Positions 1-25,124 of a DNA stretch of 64,000 nt are shown here, piece by piece. Within the stretch, counting starts at the first letter, position 1; every line of letters begins with the position of its first letter. This stretch comes from Aphrophora alni (lineage: Eukaryota; Arthropoda; Insecta; Hemiptera; Aphrophoridae). Location of the stretch: NCBI GenBank assembly GCA_963513935.1, contig OY740768.1, positions 2,490,835 to 2,554,834 of the forward strand. Direction: 5' to 3'. The notes below the pieces were generated by a model that was not told the DNA's origin, ran no database searches, and worked only from the letters and a program-made list of their open reading frames with translations. Both the position numbers and the translations under genes were made by a program.

Positions 1-362
1 TAAGGAAATATCAAATAGTAGTAGGAAATATATTATGAACATGTATGTATAACTTGTATAAATGTTAATACTTAACTCAATAAATTATGTTCAATTTCAG
101 TTCAACAAAATAAGATTTTTTATTTCACCAAGAACCACTGAAGTACACTTTTAAAAGGACTTGCGACCCTGAGAGATTTTAATCATAATAACAATTAACT
201 TCCTTTCTTTTCTAAATTGGTAAGCTAACGCTTCCTGGCGCCCATAAAAAGCTTGGCAAAAGTATATAAATAATAATAAAATTAAAATCAATTTTTTATA
301 TTTTTTTAATAAAAATAAGTACTCTTTAAGTAAGACAAAGGCTAATTTTTATAACTATTACA
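1..362 (+). repeat. 5' LTR, 3' portion only
   Basis: Identical to 6427-6788. It ends TATTACA; the two copies diverge two bases later (aagtgtc here, aatatat at the right copy), so the LTR most likely ends with the canonical CA at 362. The beginning is cut off by the window edge. A tggcgccca string at 236-244 looks like a primer-binding site but lies inside the repeated part in both copies. Confidence 0.85.
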
Positions 363-385
363 AGTGTCGCTCAACTCGGGGCTGT

Positions 386-411
386 ATTCTTATATTGAAA
401 AATATAAGAAT
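386..411 (+). other. perfect 11-bp hairpin in the element's leader
   Basis: ATTCTTATATT and AATATAAGAAT are exact reverse complements separated by the tetraloop GAAA, 23 nt after the LTR end and 180 nt before the ORF. A structure here would sit in the 5' leader of the element RNA, where retroelements carry dimerisation or packaging signals. That role is inference from position only. Confidence 0.5.
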
Positions 412-591
412 ATAAGTCGAAAAACAGTGGTTTCTTGGTGGATTAGAAATTCTTATCAAAAAGGTAAGAATATTCATAGTCAATATAAAAATAAGAATGT
501 TCTCTCTAAAATTTTTTTAATAATAAGTAGATAAGTAATTTTAAAATAACTAATTCTAAATTTAAAGTTTAAATAATAATAATAATTAAAA

Positions 592-1755
592 ATGGAGGGT
601 ACAATTAATAATAATTTAATAAGTGAGAAAGACAGAGTAATGGTAGAATTTAAAATTATGAAAAAAGAAGCTGATAAGTATTTTGGTAAAGTTAGTAAAT
701 GTTTTAGGAAGGAAGATTTGAAATTGGATGATTTGGGTAATAGAACTGAACTATGGTGTATAGAAATAAGTAGGGATGATTTAAATGAATATTGGTATAA
801 AGAATTAGGAAGGGGTGGAATAAATAAAGAATTAGAGTTAAAGGAAATAATTAAAATGTTACATGCTGTTCTCAAAGTAAGAAATGAAGTTTATAATAAA
901 ATGTTAAATAGATTAGCTGTAAAAGAAAAAATTAACTTCCAATTAAAAGTTTTTATTAAAAATGATCAAACTGAAATAATAGAGAATATTTGTATGAATG
1001 ATTATGTTTTTGAACAAGTAAACAATGGAATAAGTAACAATGAGATGAAATTAGAATTTAAGAAAGATGAAATGTGTCAGGATGAGCCTATGGAGAACAA
1101 TGAGTTAAAACAGTTAACAGGTAATGTTGAAATTAAGAAAAATGATGGGGTTACCAATTTTGATGGGGTTAGAGAGATTGTAAGTGATTTAAATAACAAG
1201 GGTAAAATTAAAGTAAATGAATGTGTGAGTAAGATAAATGATGTAATAATAAAAGAGTCAGCTGTTTGTGTAAAAAGGCAAAACTTTTGTAGCACTGTAA
1301 GCTTTGAGAACTACGTAATGTTGAAATTTACAAGTATTTTTAAAATTCAAGAGAAAAAAATTAAAAGTTTTAGTGAACAGTATAATGTTGAATGTGAATA
1401 TAAAAATGGGTGTGTGAAAGAGATTTTTGTAAAAGCAAAGGAGTATGATAAGGTTAGGAATGCTAAGCTGACAGATGACAGAAATAGGTCAGTAGATTCT
1501 AAGATGTTTGAGAGAAAGAGAAATGTAGATATGTCTGTAAGGGAGAAAGAGAAAGGTGTTTTGTCAATACTCCGAGACAATAACAAAGGGGAATCTTTTG
1601 TTAGGAAAGGGTCTGTTGTGATGACTATGGTAGACAAACTGTCCATGTGGACAGAAGTATTTAACGTTGTAATTAAGTTAAGAAAGCAGGTTATATTTTA
1701 CAAAATGTTTCACCAATCGGGGAACCATCGAAAAAAATGTATAATTTATAATTGA
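592..1755 (+). CDS. unrecognised 387-residue protein of the LTR element
   Basis: This is the only long ORF of the element and runs uninterrupted from an ATG in an A-rich context (aaaATGG) to TGA. The protein is rich in Lys, Glu, Asn and charged helices, with no signal peptide or membrane segment. I see no CCHC knuckle, DTG protease motif, YxDD or integrase triad. Its position directly after the leader is that of gag, so a diverged structural (gag-like) protein is the simplest reading; a host-derived or unrelated accessory protein is possible. Codon use strongly avoids C, as in the non-coding DNA downstream, so the ORF shares the element's composition rather than that of the host exons. An intact frame of this length in such AT-rich DNA suggests recent selection. 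Function unknown. Confidence 0.6.
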   Translation: MEGTINNNLISEKDRVMVEFKIMKKEADKYFGKVSKCFRKEDLKLDDLGNRTELWCIEISRDDLNEYWYKELGRGGINKELELKEIIKMLHAVLKVRNEVYNKMLNRLAVKEKINFQLKVFIKNDQTEIIENICMNDYVFEQVNNGISNNEMKLEFKKDEMCQDEPMENNELKQLTGNVEIKKNDGVTNFDGVREIVSDLNNKGKIKVNECVSKINDVIIKESAVCVKRQNFCSTVSFENYVMLKFTSIFKIQEKKIKSFSEQYNVECEYKNGCVKEIFVKAKEYDKVRNAKLTDDRNRSVDSKMFERKRNVDMSVREKEKGVLSILRDNNKGESFVRKGSVVMTMVDKLSMWTEVFNVVIKLRKQVIFYKMFHQSGNHRKKCIIYN

Positions 1756-2064
1756 GTCATAATAAAATGAAATTTGGAATGACTAATAATAATGTAAAGA
1801 CATTTTTATAAACACACGGACTTGATTTTGAAAAATAATAAATAGAATAAGAGTTTTGTTAATAAATAAGTTTAAGTTTGATAATAAATAATTAAGAGTT
1901 ATGAATATTAATAATTTGTGTGTACTGATAAATTTTGTAAGCTAAGACAGAATCAGAATAAATAATAATATAAGCCAAGCGTAAAATATTAAGAGTTTAG
2001 TTTTAGAAAACGTTTAAGTATTTGTTAAAGTAAAGACGCTGGATTATAGCAGTAAACAATTTCA

Positions 2065-2240
2065 TATGTTTATAGAAGAAATAATATTTAGAAATCGTGA
2101 CGATAACAGATTAGTTAGAAGAGAGGATCATTGGAGATGCAAGATTGTTAGTAAATAACTCTGTATGTTTATGAAAGGAATAAATATTGATTTTACGTGA
2201 CATAGATAAGATAGTTAGTTCGAAGCGAGGATTCAGAGTA
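2065..2240 (+). repeat. two degenerate copies of a ~100-bp unit
   Basis: The stretch from ATGTTTATAG at 2065 recurs in diverged form from ATGTTTATGA at 2165. Each copy has ataat or aatatt, then a cgtga motif, gata, tagttag and a gaggat(t)ca block in the same order. Old tandem duplication inside the non-coding part of the element. Confidence 0.4.
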
Positions 2241-4281
2241 ACGTTGAAGAAATAATATTCAATATTAAGTAGGTGGATTCAATAAAATATTCAATAATGA
2301 CGAGAGAAATAGAATCTAGTTGGAGCTAAAAGGTTCACTTCTTATCAGTAGACAGATATATTGCTTCATACAGCTAGGGGAGATTGTTTATTCCTTAGTC
2401 AGGTATAAATTCCTATGCATGACATTGAGACGAAATATAGGGTGTTACCAAAATGCTGTCTAGGAAAATAAAAAACCTTTGACGTATAATTCTAATTTAA
2501 CTTGCGTTTTCGAATAAAATTTACTTAAATAAAGGATAATTGGCTTTAAATAAAGTAAACAAGAACAAAAGTAGATTACTTAAATAACTTTAATAGTATT
2601 GAAGGTAAAATTTCTAAGTAAAGGACTTAGAATAAATTTTAAAAAATAAAATTTTCTTTTTGAATTTGAATAATAACATCTAGAAAGGATTACATAAACA
2701 GAAAATCGACGATGCTAGTAATAAACTTGGTAAAAATAAACATTATTTCAACTTCGGATGAAACGATTTTAATGAAATTTTTTATGAATTTTAAAATTTT
2801 CTTCGTGTAGATGCATTTAAGGAGTACATGAACATTTTGGGAGGAAGGCAGGGTAACGGTAGTCGAAAACATGTCTTATTCTTAGAAATAAGGCATGTAG
2901 ACAGCATTAAAGGTGTATTGTGGTTGTAAGGTTGTGAGGTGGGCTTTATTCTGAACTGAGTAGGAATTTTGCATTTCAACCTTCTCACATCGGAAGATCA
3001 TAATGCAGACTTCAATGTAAGTGTCTAAAGTTGTAATCAGAAGGATACAAAGTGTAATTAAGTCGACAAGAAGTGTCGTGGAAATTGGAGATAATAGGAG
3101 AATATACAAGGGACTACTAAATAATTGAAATTTGGATAAAAAAGTAAATTTTGGAAAATGATGAGTTAAAATTTGTAAAAGTTTTAAAATTAAAATGTTT
3201 TAAGTAAAATTGAAAGTATTTTTGATAAGATGATGGAGAATTTGTAACAACGGTAAAGACAAAAATAATTTGATATAATATTACATAGAATTTCCATGTA
3301 ATGATACTTTAGACAGATGATAGAAGAAAGATAAAGTGTAGTGTATACAGAACTGATCAATCTGTATATATACAAAATAAAACCGGACGTGACATTATTA
3401 GGGAGTAATTTAGTAAGAAAGATAGTAATTTTTAAATATATATAATAGATTAAGAGTAATAATGCTTGGCTTATATGTAGAAAGTATTTGATATTTGTTT
3501 ACAAAAGTTAAGAATAATAAAATAAGTAATTATATGCAAAATATTGTTAGATTTAAATAATTTGAGATTTGAAAGGTGACTTGTAAAGGAATTGAGTGGT
3601 TTTCAAGAGGCATTGCTAAGATGATAATAATATTGAAGTTTTTTGTTTTTTAATAATGAAATGGTAATAAAATGAATAATGGAGTTAAAAATGTTAAAGT
3701 TTTTGTTTTTTAAAGGAAGGAGATATAATTAATAAATAATATAATATGAAGAGAATTTATGTGAGTTTTGCCAAGACAGATAATAATTAAGTTTTTTAAG
3801 TTTTTTGATGTTAAATAATGAATAAAGGAGGTTAAGTTTTGTTTTTAAAGGAAAAAGTATAGTAAAATAATAATGATAAGAGAGAATTTGATGAAATTTA
3901 TAAATGAAATAAATAATTAATGATTTTTAATAAATAATGTTTGAGTTTAAAACAATAGATGATTGTGAGAAGTTATTTGATAAAGGTGTCTAAAGATTTT
4001 GATGAAATAAGGTGTTAGCTGGGAAATAATGTAAAATTTGTTTTTATTTTTTTTTTGAAGTTTTTGTATACAAGTAATAGATGATCAAGAAGATTTTAAT
4101 ATGAAGTAGTTTAAATGAGAGATTTTTTGAGTTTTATATGAAGATGATGACTTTACAGAATTGTTGAGTAAAGTAGTATTTGAAAAATGAAATTGTTCTG
4201 TTGAGAAGTTTTTTATAAAAAGAGTAGTTAAGTTGCATTAATGGTAATTTTTTAGTTTTTAAGAGGTTTTTTGAATACTGC

Positions 4282-4390
4282 GATGAAATGAAGGAAATAT
4301 GCGACGATTTTATTGAAATGAAGGAAATATACGGCGATTTTAATGAAACAAGAGGAGATTTGAGGAATTCTACGAAATACGGCGATTATT
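4282..4390 (+). repeat. short tandem repeat, ~32-bp unit
   Basis: Two adjacent copies share gaaatgaaggaaatat followed by gcgacgatttta or acggcgatttta (4282-4314 and 4315-4344); a partial third (cgaaatacggcgatta) follows near 4373. Purine-rich on the + strand. Confidence 0.55.
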
Positions 4391-5303
4391 ATGATTTTTA
4401 AAGGAAGCTACGTTGAAATAAAGAGATTATTTATACAAATATGTAGGTAACCCGCGAGGTCTGCATAAATAGATGATGAAGAGTTTTTTGGGGATTAATG
4501 CAACTTGAATTATTAAAATATGAAAGATAAGATGGAAATAATTTTAAGATAAGGTACTAAAAGATGATACAATTGTAAAGAGGTAATTTTGAAATAGATG
4601 AGATGAGTTTATAAGTGATTTTTTTTGTAATAATGATGTTATATTTTTTTGAATTTTAGTTGAAGAGAGGAGTTTTTGGTAATTGTAAAATCAGTAGTTA
4701 ACATGTTGTCCCAGCGAGACAAAGAGTAATTAAGAATTTAAGTAAGAATAAATAATTATTGGATTTAAACTAAAATAATATAAGATTAAAATTGAAGAGT
4801 TTAAAGTAAATTGAAGTAATTTTGAGTAATAAGTAAATAATTTTGTAATGATATTAAATAAGAATGAGAAGTTTTAATTTTGGATTGTATTGAAATGAAA
4901 GAAATATTCAGATGAATAGTTAGAATCTTGGCAAAGAGATAGAGATATTTTTTCTTTTAGCAATCAGGAGTAGACACTCTGACGTCGCAAGATAGAAGAT
5001 GAGTGATGGACAGCTCAACGATAAGAAGTTGATGAAGGTTTTTTGATGATGGATAAGATTTGGGTATAAGTGGTTTGATTGATAATAATATGCAATTAGG
5101 TAGATTTAGTGAATCAATAGATTATAAGATGATTAATGTGAGTTAAGAGAGAATATTTCTTATTTTAAAGTTTTTTTTTTTATATGAATATTCTTAGTTG
5201 GCTAAAATTTTTTTTATTTTTGGAAATCTATAGGGACCGAATTTGAAAGTTTTTTTTTTTGAAGTTAAAATTTTTTTTTGTCAAATAAAAGAGAAATCTG
5301 TGT

Positions 5304-5393
5304 TTCAATATATATATATTGAATCACAGCTTTGATGGGGTATTTGTAATACCAAAAATGGTAATTTTAACCTAAATAACCAAAAAATGGTTA
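5304..5393 (+). other. cluster of consecutive small hairpins
   Basis: A 20-nt palindrome (5304-5323) is followed by three back-to-back stem-loops: GGTATT-tgt-AATACC (5339-5353), TACCA-aaaa-TGGTA (5350-5363) and TAACCA-aaaaa-TGGTTA (5377-5393). The last two share the form of an A-rich loop inside a CCA/TGG stem. They lie in the non-coding part of the LTR element. Possible RNA structure; role unknown. Confidence 0.5.
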
Positions 5394-5821
5394 TATTGAG
5401 ATTTAAATATTTAAAGTAACCCGGGAAACGGTAAATGTTAAAATAAGGGAATATAAAATTAAGATATAGGTTTCCAAATTTAAATAAAATAATGTATATA
5501 GAATATTAGTCATAATTAGTAATAATAAATTAGGTAGTGTTTTGTTTCGTTAAAAATATAGACAAGAGATTTGTCAAACAAAACTATTTGAACAGTGTCT
5601 AAGTCAGGCGAGACGAATATCGCAGACGTTGCAAGATTGAATGAGGAGTCCGTGCGGTAAGAAATGTGAGCCCTGTATCGCGGGAAGTGGAAAATCCACG
5701 AGGTAAAAAGATCAGTTAGAATTGGAGATCCGACGTAATAAGATGTTTTAAAATCAGTCTTAGAGTTTGGAAAAATGTAGTCAAGTGTTTTAAAAGAAAA
5801 AAAACAGTATTAGTTTTGAAT

Positions 5822-5832
5822 AGAGGAGGGAG
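5822..5832 (+). promoter_or_regulatory. candidate polypurine tract before the 3' LTR
   Basis: agaggagggag is the strongest G-rich purine run upstream of the 3' LTR. Base composition also changes here: C becomes normal again, as in the LTR. If it is the plus-strand primer, the 3' LTR starts close downstream (TGTCAG at 5849 is one candidate) and is about 0.95 kb. No TG directly follows the tract, so this is tentative. Confidence 0.3.
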
Positions 5833-6039
5833 TTTTAGAACAGTTTAGTGTCAGTAGCGTGTTATATGAAAATAGATAAAAGACAATCGTATTTTCATAC
5901 AAAAGATAACTATGTGTTTTGTGCCTAGACACGCTAAAATAGCGAAAGTGGGACAAGTCATGTAAGCGTAAAAAATCGCGAAGTGTTTTATGGACTAACA
6001 GTTAATAAACAATCTAAACACGAACATTAGTCGAGTACA

Positions 6040-6153
6040 ATGGAAGGCTCGAAAAATGTGATTGATATAACGCCGACGGACAGTTTAGCACGTGGACATC
6101 ATGGAGAAATATCCTTCAACAACGGACGGGTAATCAGTGTTAATGAACACTGA
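6040..6153 (+). CDS. 37-residue small ORF inside the presumed 3' LTR, doubtful
   Basis: ATG at 6040 (acaATGG) to TGA at 6151-6153, starting MEGSKNVID and ending with an ISVNEH tail. It begins with the same MEG as the 387-residue protein, which may be chance. Too short for any family call. Listed because it is open across the one region of the element with balanced base composition. Confidence 0.15.
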   Translation: MEGSKNVIDITPTDSLARGHHGEISFNNGRVISVNEH

Positions 6154-6426
6154 AACTCAAAATTTATCTATCTATGTAAAATTTATTATATTCAATGTAT
6201 TATTTTTTATAAATTTAAAATCTTTTAAATAATTATTTTGTTTTTTTTTTGAGAATCATAGAAGTCTACTGACAAAAATTTTATTTAAAGTAAATTCAAC
6301 ATAATACAAACAGATAACCTTAATCTATTCATTTTAATAAATAATTTTTCAAGTTGCAACTACAAATTTTAGAATCACAAACAAGGATTTAAGTCTCTTC
6401 AAGGCATCTTTTTAAAGTTAAAAAGA

Positions 6427-6788
6427 TAAGGAAATATCAAATAGTAGTAGGAAATATATTATGAACATGTATGTATAACTTGTATAAATGTTAATACTTA
6501 ACTCAATAAATTATGTTCAATTTCAGTTCAACAAAATAAGATTTTTTATTTCACCAAGAACCACTGAAGTACACTTTTAAAAGGACTTGCGACCCTGAGA
6601 GATTTTAATCATAATAACAATTAACTTCCTTTCTTTTCTAAATTGGTAAGCTAACGCTTCCTGGCGCCCATAAAAAGCTTGGCAAAAGTATATAAATAAT
6701 AATAAAATTAAAATCAATTTTTTATATTTTTTTAATAAAAATAAGTACTCTTTAAGTAAGACAAAGGCTAATTTTTATAACTATTACA
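6427..6788 (+). repeat. 3' LTR, portion shared with the 5' copy
   Basis: Exact match to 1-362. The true start is upstream of 6427 and cannot be fixed, because the matching part of the 5' LTR is outside the window. Candidate TG starts are 5849 and 6139. The end is CA at 6788. Confidence 0.85.
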
Positions 6789-6812
6789 ATATATATATAT
6801 ATATATATATAT
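6789..6812. repeat. (AT)n microsatellite
   Basis: About twelve AT dinucleotides directly after the 3' LTR; the element probably inserted into this tract. Confidence 0.9.
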
Positions 6813-8150
6813 TTGATCTTGTAAGTGGATTTCTTTTGAAGGCAATTAGGATCTCTTAGGTTATGGCTGTTTGAGATTCCTCAGCCACAAAAGAATACAA
6901 TTTTGAGATAGAGGAATAAAAAAATTTTATTGTGTACATTCCGTGGATGACAAATAAGTCAAATGAGACTAGAATCCATGAAATATTCTTTCATATTCAG
7001 AGCTTTTTCTTCTTATCAATTCATGAAAACTTGTTAAGAACTTCTTATAGTATACCTGATTAACATATTAAATTTGGACTTGCAATCCATATTTTCTATC
7101 TTAGTCAATACAGTTATTGGAGGTGAGTTTCTGAGTCATACTGCATCCCTCGTCACGAGTTATTACATATTGTTATATATTTTTAAAGGTGACAGCACAA
7201 ATGAACATTCGAGTTTCCTTCTGCTCAGGAGTAAGTAGTCTCGTAGTAGTAATACAGAACTTTTTCTGTATTATTAACCAATTTATTAGGTTGATCGGGT
7301 GACAATTTTTCAAACATTTTTCATTGACATATTCAATGTTAGTTTCTACTATAGATGCACAAGTATAATCTGGGCACAGATTGTCTAAAACTGCATCCCT
7401 TTACTCTTTAAAATGTTAATACCAATTGAAAATATGACTATGTGGTAGACACTTTCCTGAACAAATTATATGTTTCTACAGTGGATTGCTCATGTTTTAC
7501 AAACAGCTTCACTGATTTTGTAATTTAGTGTCTGTTTTTGATGTGTGAGAATGACAAGGGGACATATAGTCTACAATAATTTTCCTTTCCTTTAAAGATT
7601 TATTTTAAACCAATTGAAAACTTGAGTTTGTGATATATTCAAAACTCATTATATTTACGGTATCACCATACATTTCCATCAAGAAGTGATACATTTCTCT
7701 AGCGGATTTCGTGTTGACACATTGTTCTGTGTTAATACATAACATTATTCTGACAGAACTTGGATCGAACAAAGACTACTGTTGATTGTACATGCTTGAA
7801 TATATTAAGTCAATAGCTACACAAGCTTCCTGTTGCTAAGGTTCGCAGGAGAACAGCAAAAATTAATCATTCAGATTTATTTTATAGCCACACTATTGCA
7901 TGTTTGTATTACCAATCTAGCTCTCATAATTTTTCTCTTGGCAAAAATATACTTTTTCAAAAATTCATTAGCCAAAACAATTTTAGTAAATTTCAAAATG
8001 GCGGTAATTTTAAATGTTTTTTTTGGGAATAAAATATCAGCTTTGTGGTACTTCATTCATTCAAATAAAATGTTATGAGAGAATTAAATTAAACCAATTA
8101 AGAAATATTTAATAGATATTTCTTAACTATAATAAAACATTTTGTTCCAG
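6813..8150 (+). other. SMC5 intron sequence, no gene seen
   Basis: AT-rich, with frames closed and no terminal repeats or motifs recognised. It ends with the polypyrimidine-AG acceptor tttgttccag at 8141-8150. Confidence 0.5.
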
Positions 8151-23564
<15,414 letters not shown>

Positions 23565-23635
23565 TATAGCATTGAAATTGTTTGCTACCGTTTGTAAAAA
23601 CATATTTGTCAAGAAATATTTTCCTGTTACTACAA

Positions 23636-23641
23636 ATTAAA
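23636..23641 (+). promoter_or_regulatory. candidate SMC5 poly(A) signal
   Basis: ATTAAA 72 nt after the stop codon; no AATAAA is found in the following several hundred bases. Confidence 0.4.
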
Positions 23642-24429
23642 GTTTTGTAGTTTCATCAATAACTTCTCTTTTTGTAAAAATTTATTGTAAATTAGTAGAA
23701 AAGTATTTTTATGTTTTTAACGTTTACTCCCTTTGTAAATTGATTATTGGTGTGTAATTTTATATTTACAGTATAACATTGTCTAACAAAACTAACCAAA
23801 TGTTAACCAAAAATACTTTTAAAATCTTACTTTTTTTAAAGTTGTTTTGTATATAAATTTCAGTACATATGTCAAGTTGTCTGTTAGGTGTGTCATTCAA
23901 GGAGTTAATTACTTACACATCATACATCAATCTGTCAATGTCTATAAAATAATTTTGTATATTGTATTTACACATCACATATTTATCATGTCTCGTTATC
24001 ACAACCTGTGGTGCGACTAGAAGAGAGGATTGCTCGTAAGGAAATAATGTAATTTTAATGCCAAAGTGTGACTTATAAAATGATGTTTTCAGACGATGCA
24101 TGTGCTGTCTATTAAAAGTTATTAAAAATATATAATATTTTAAAGAAAATTCAGTGAGGAAATTTTATATTTTTCATGTAGTTTTAGGTTAGATCTCTCA
24201 TCTTTCCTAGCAGGTCTCTCTTGACCAATTATTGTTTTTTTCTGACACTAACACAGTTAGAGTATATGAGCACTAGAGGTCTCTTTTCTTATATCTTATC
24301 TTCTCAGTTTGTGTATAGTATGAATGGTGAGAGAGATGTTATTTGACCATGGTGCAGACTGTTGGATCCCCAGTACCTGTCTGTTAAGTTAAAATTATTG
24401 TATTTGGGTAGATTTGTTGGTTTGATGAT
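23642..24429 (+). other. SMC5 3' flank, no gene seen
   Basis: AT-rich intergenic or 3' UTR sequence; no supported ORF. Confidence 0.45.
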
Positions 24430-24433
24430 TTAA

Positions 24434-25120
24434 CACGTTAGCTGCCAAGGCCTAATACGATACTCTTGCCGTGAGTGCCACGATTACCAAATTATTTTTC
24501 CATTATTATTTTTGCACCTACCTATGTTACATAATATAAGGCAATAGTATTTACTAATTTTATTTACATTTATGCATATATAGTTCCGAGACCGATCGGA
24601 CTGAAATTTTTCGGCTTTAATTTTAATCGTAGTATAATGTTTAGGTCCGATTGGACCGAGGTAATTTTCGTGTTAAAAAAAAAAAATCTAAACGGGCTAT
24701 TTTATTTCTTTATGTTGGCAAGCTCACTATTTTATTTGTCTAATATTTATTTTATAAATACATATATTCATTTTACAACTGTATTCTTTGTGAATTATTC
24801 ATTACTAAATCAAAATGTTTTTGTAAAATTTTTAATCGGTCCGATTGTGCCGACAAGAAAGTGAAAATATCCACTGATTTTAATATGATATTGAGTAACC
24901 ATGGTAACGGTTATTAAAGCATACAATATACTATGTCTAACACACGTCTTTACCCAATCTAGAGAATACCAAAATATGCCGATAGGTTGCTGCACTATCG
25001 AACTGTGAGCCACAAAACAAAACATTACGTCAGTGACTTTATCGGTCCGATCGTGCCGTAACGCTGCATGTACAGTCACCTTAGTTTCGGTCCGATCGGA
25101 CCGATATGGCAGCTAACGTG
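24434..25120. mobile_element. non-autonomous piggyBac-like element
   Basis: CACGTTAGCTGCCA at 24434 is exactly inverted at the right end (TGGCAGCTAACGTG, to 25120). Both ends are flanked by TTAA (24430-24433 and 25121-25124), the obligatory piggyBac target. The 687 bp code for no transposase. Five copies of a palindromic cggtccgatcggaccg-type motif lie inside (near 24590, 24642, 24836, 25043 and 25089). Confidence 0.88.
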
Positions 25121-25124
25121 TTAA

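Larger units (their letters stand above)
1756..5818 (+). other. long non-coding, C-depleted internal region
   Basis: All three forward frames are closed throughout and no enzyme motif was found. The + strand is extremely poor in C while G stays common: 3617-3770 (154 nt) and 3778-3952 (175 nt) contain no C at all. The two LTRs and the flanking introns do not show this. Weak tandem structure and hairpins are listed separately. It looks like an RNA-level or replication-strand bias of the element rather than ordinary decay. Confidence 0.7.
1..6788 (+). mobile_element. LTR-bounded large retrotransposon derivative, left end outside the window
   Basis: Positions 1-362 recur without any difference I could see at 6427-6788 in direct orientation, 6426 bases apart, as expected of the two LTRs of one recent insertion. 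Between them lie one ORF (592-1755) and about 4 kb without coding capacity; I found no protease, reverse transcriptase, RNase H or integrase motif. This matches the non-autonomous class called large retrotransposon derivatives, which must borrow enzymes from a relative. The right end abuts an (AT)n tract, so a target duplication cannot be read. If SMC5 continues upstream of the window, the element lies in one of its introns in the same orientation. Superfamily not assignable. Confidence 0.8.

Noticed and set aside
236..257. tggcgcccataaaaagcttg as primer-binding site
   Set aside because: It lies inside the repeated sequence at both ends (also near 6662), so it is part of the LTR.
480..875. 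131-codon antisense frame over the start of the 387-residue ORF
   Set aside because: Low-complexity Ser/Phe/Leu product expected from reading an A-rich coding strand backwards.
2690..3375. Several 60-75 codon minus-strand frames
   Set aside because: Overlapping frames without motifs in C-poor DNA; the reverse strand simply lacks stop codons by composition.
5635..5668. tgaatgaggagtccgtgcgg as a hammerhead
   Set aside because: Core order does not fit (no CTGANGA, no GAAAC followed by a stem III).
5640..5703. Short frame reading CGKKCEPCIAGSGKSTR, resembling a Cys motif plus P-loop
   Set aside because: Only about 20 codons, closed on both sides, no neighbours supporting a domain.
7833..8078. 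81-codon frame before the first SMC5 exon
   Set aside because: Hydrophobic low-complexity product, no SMC5 homology and no splice sites that fit.
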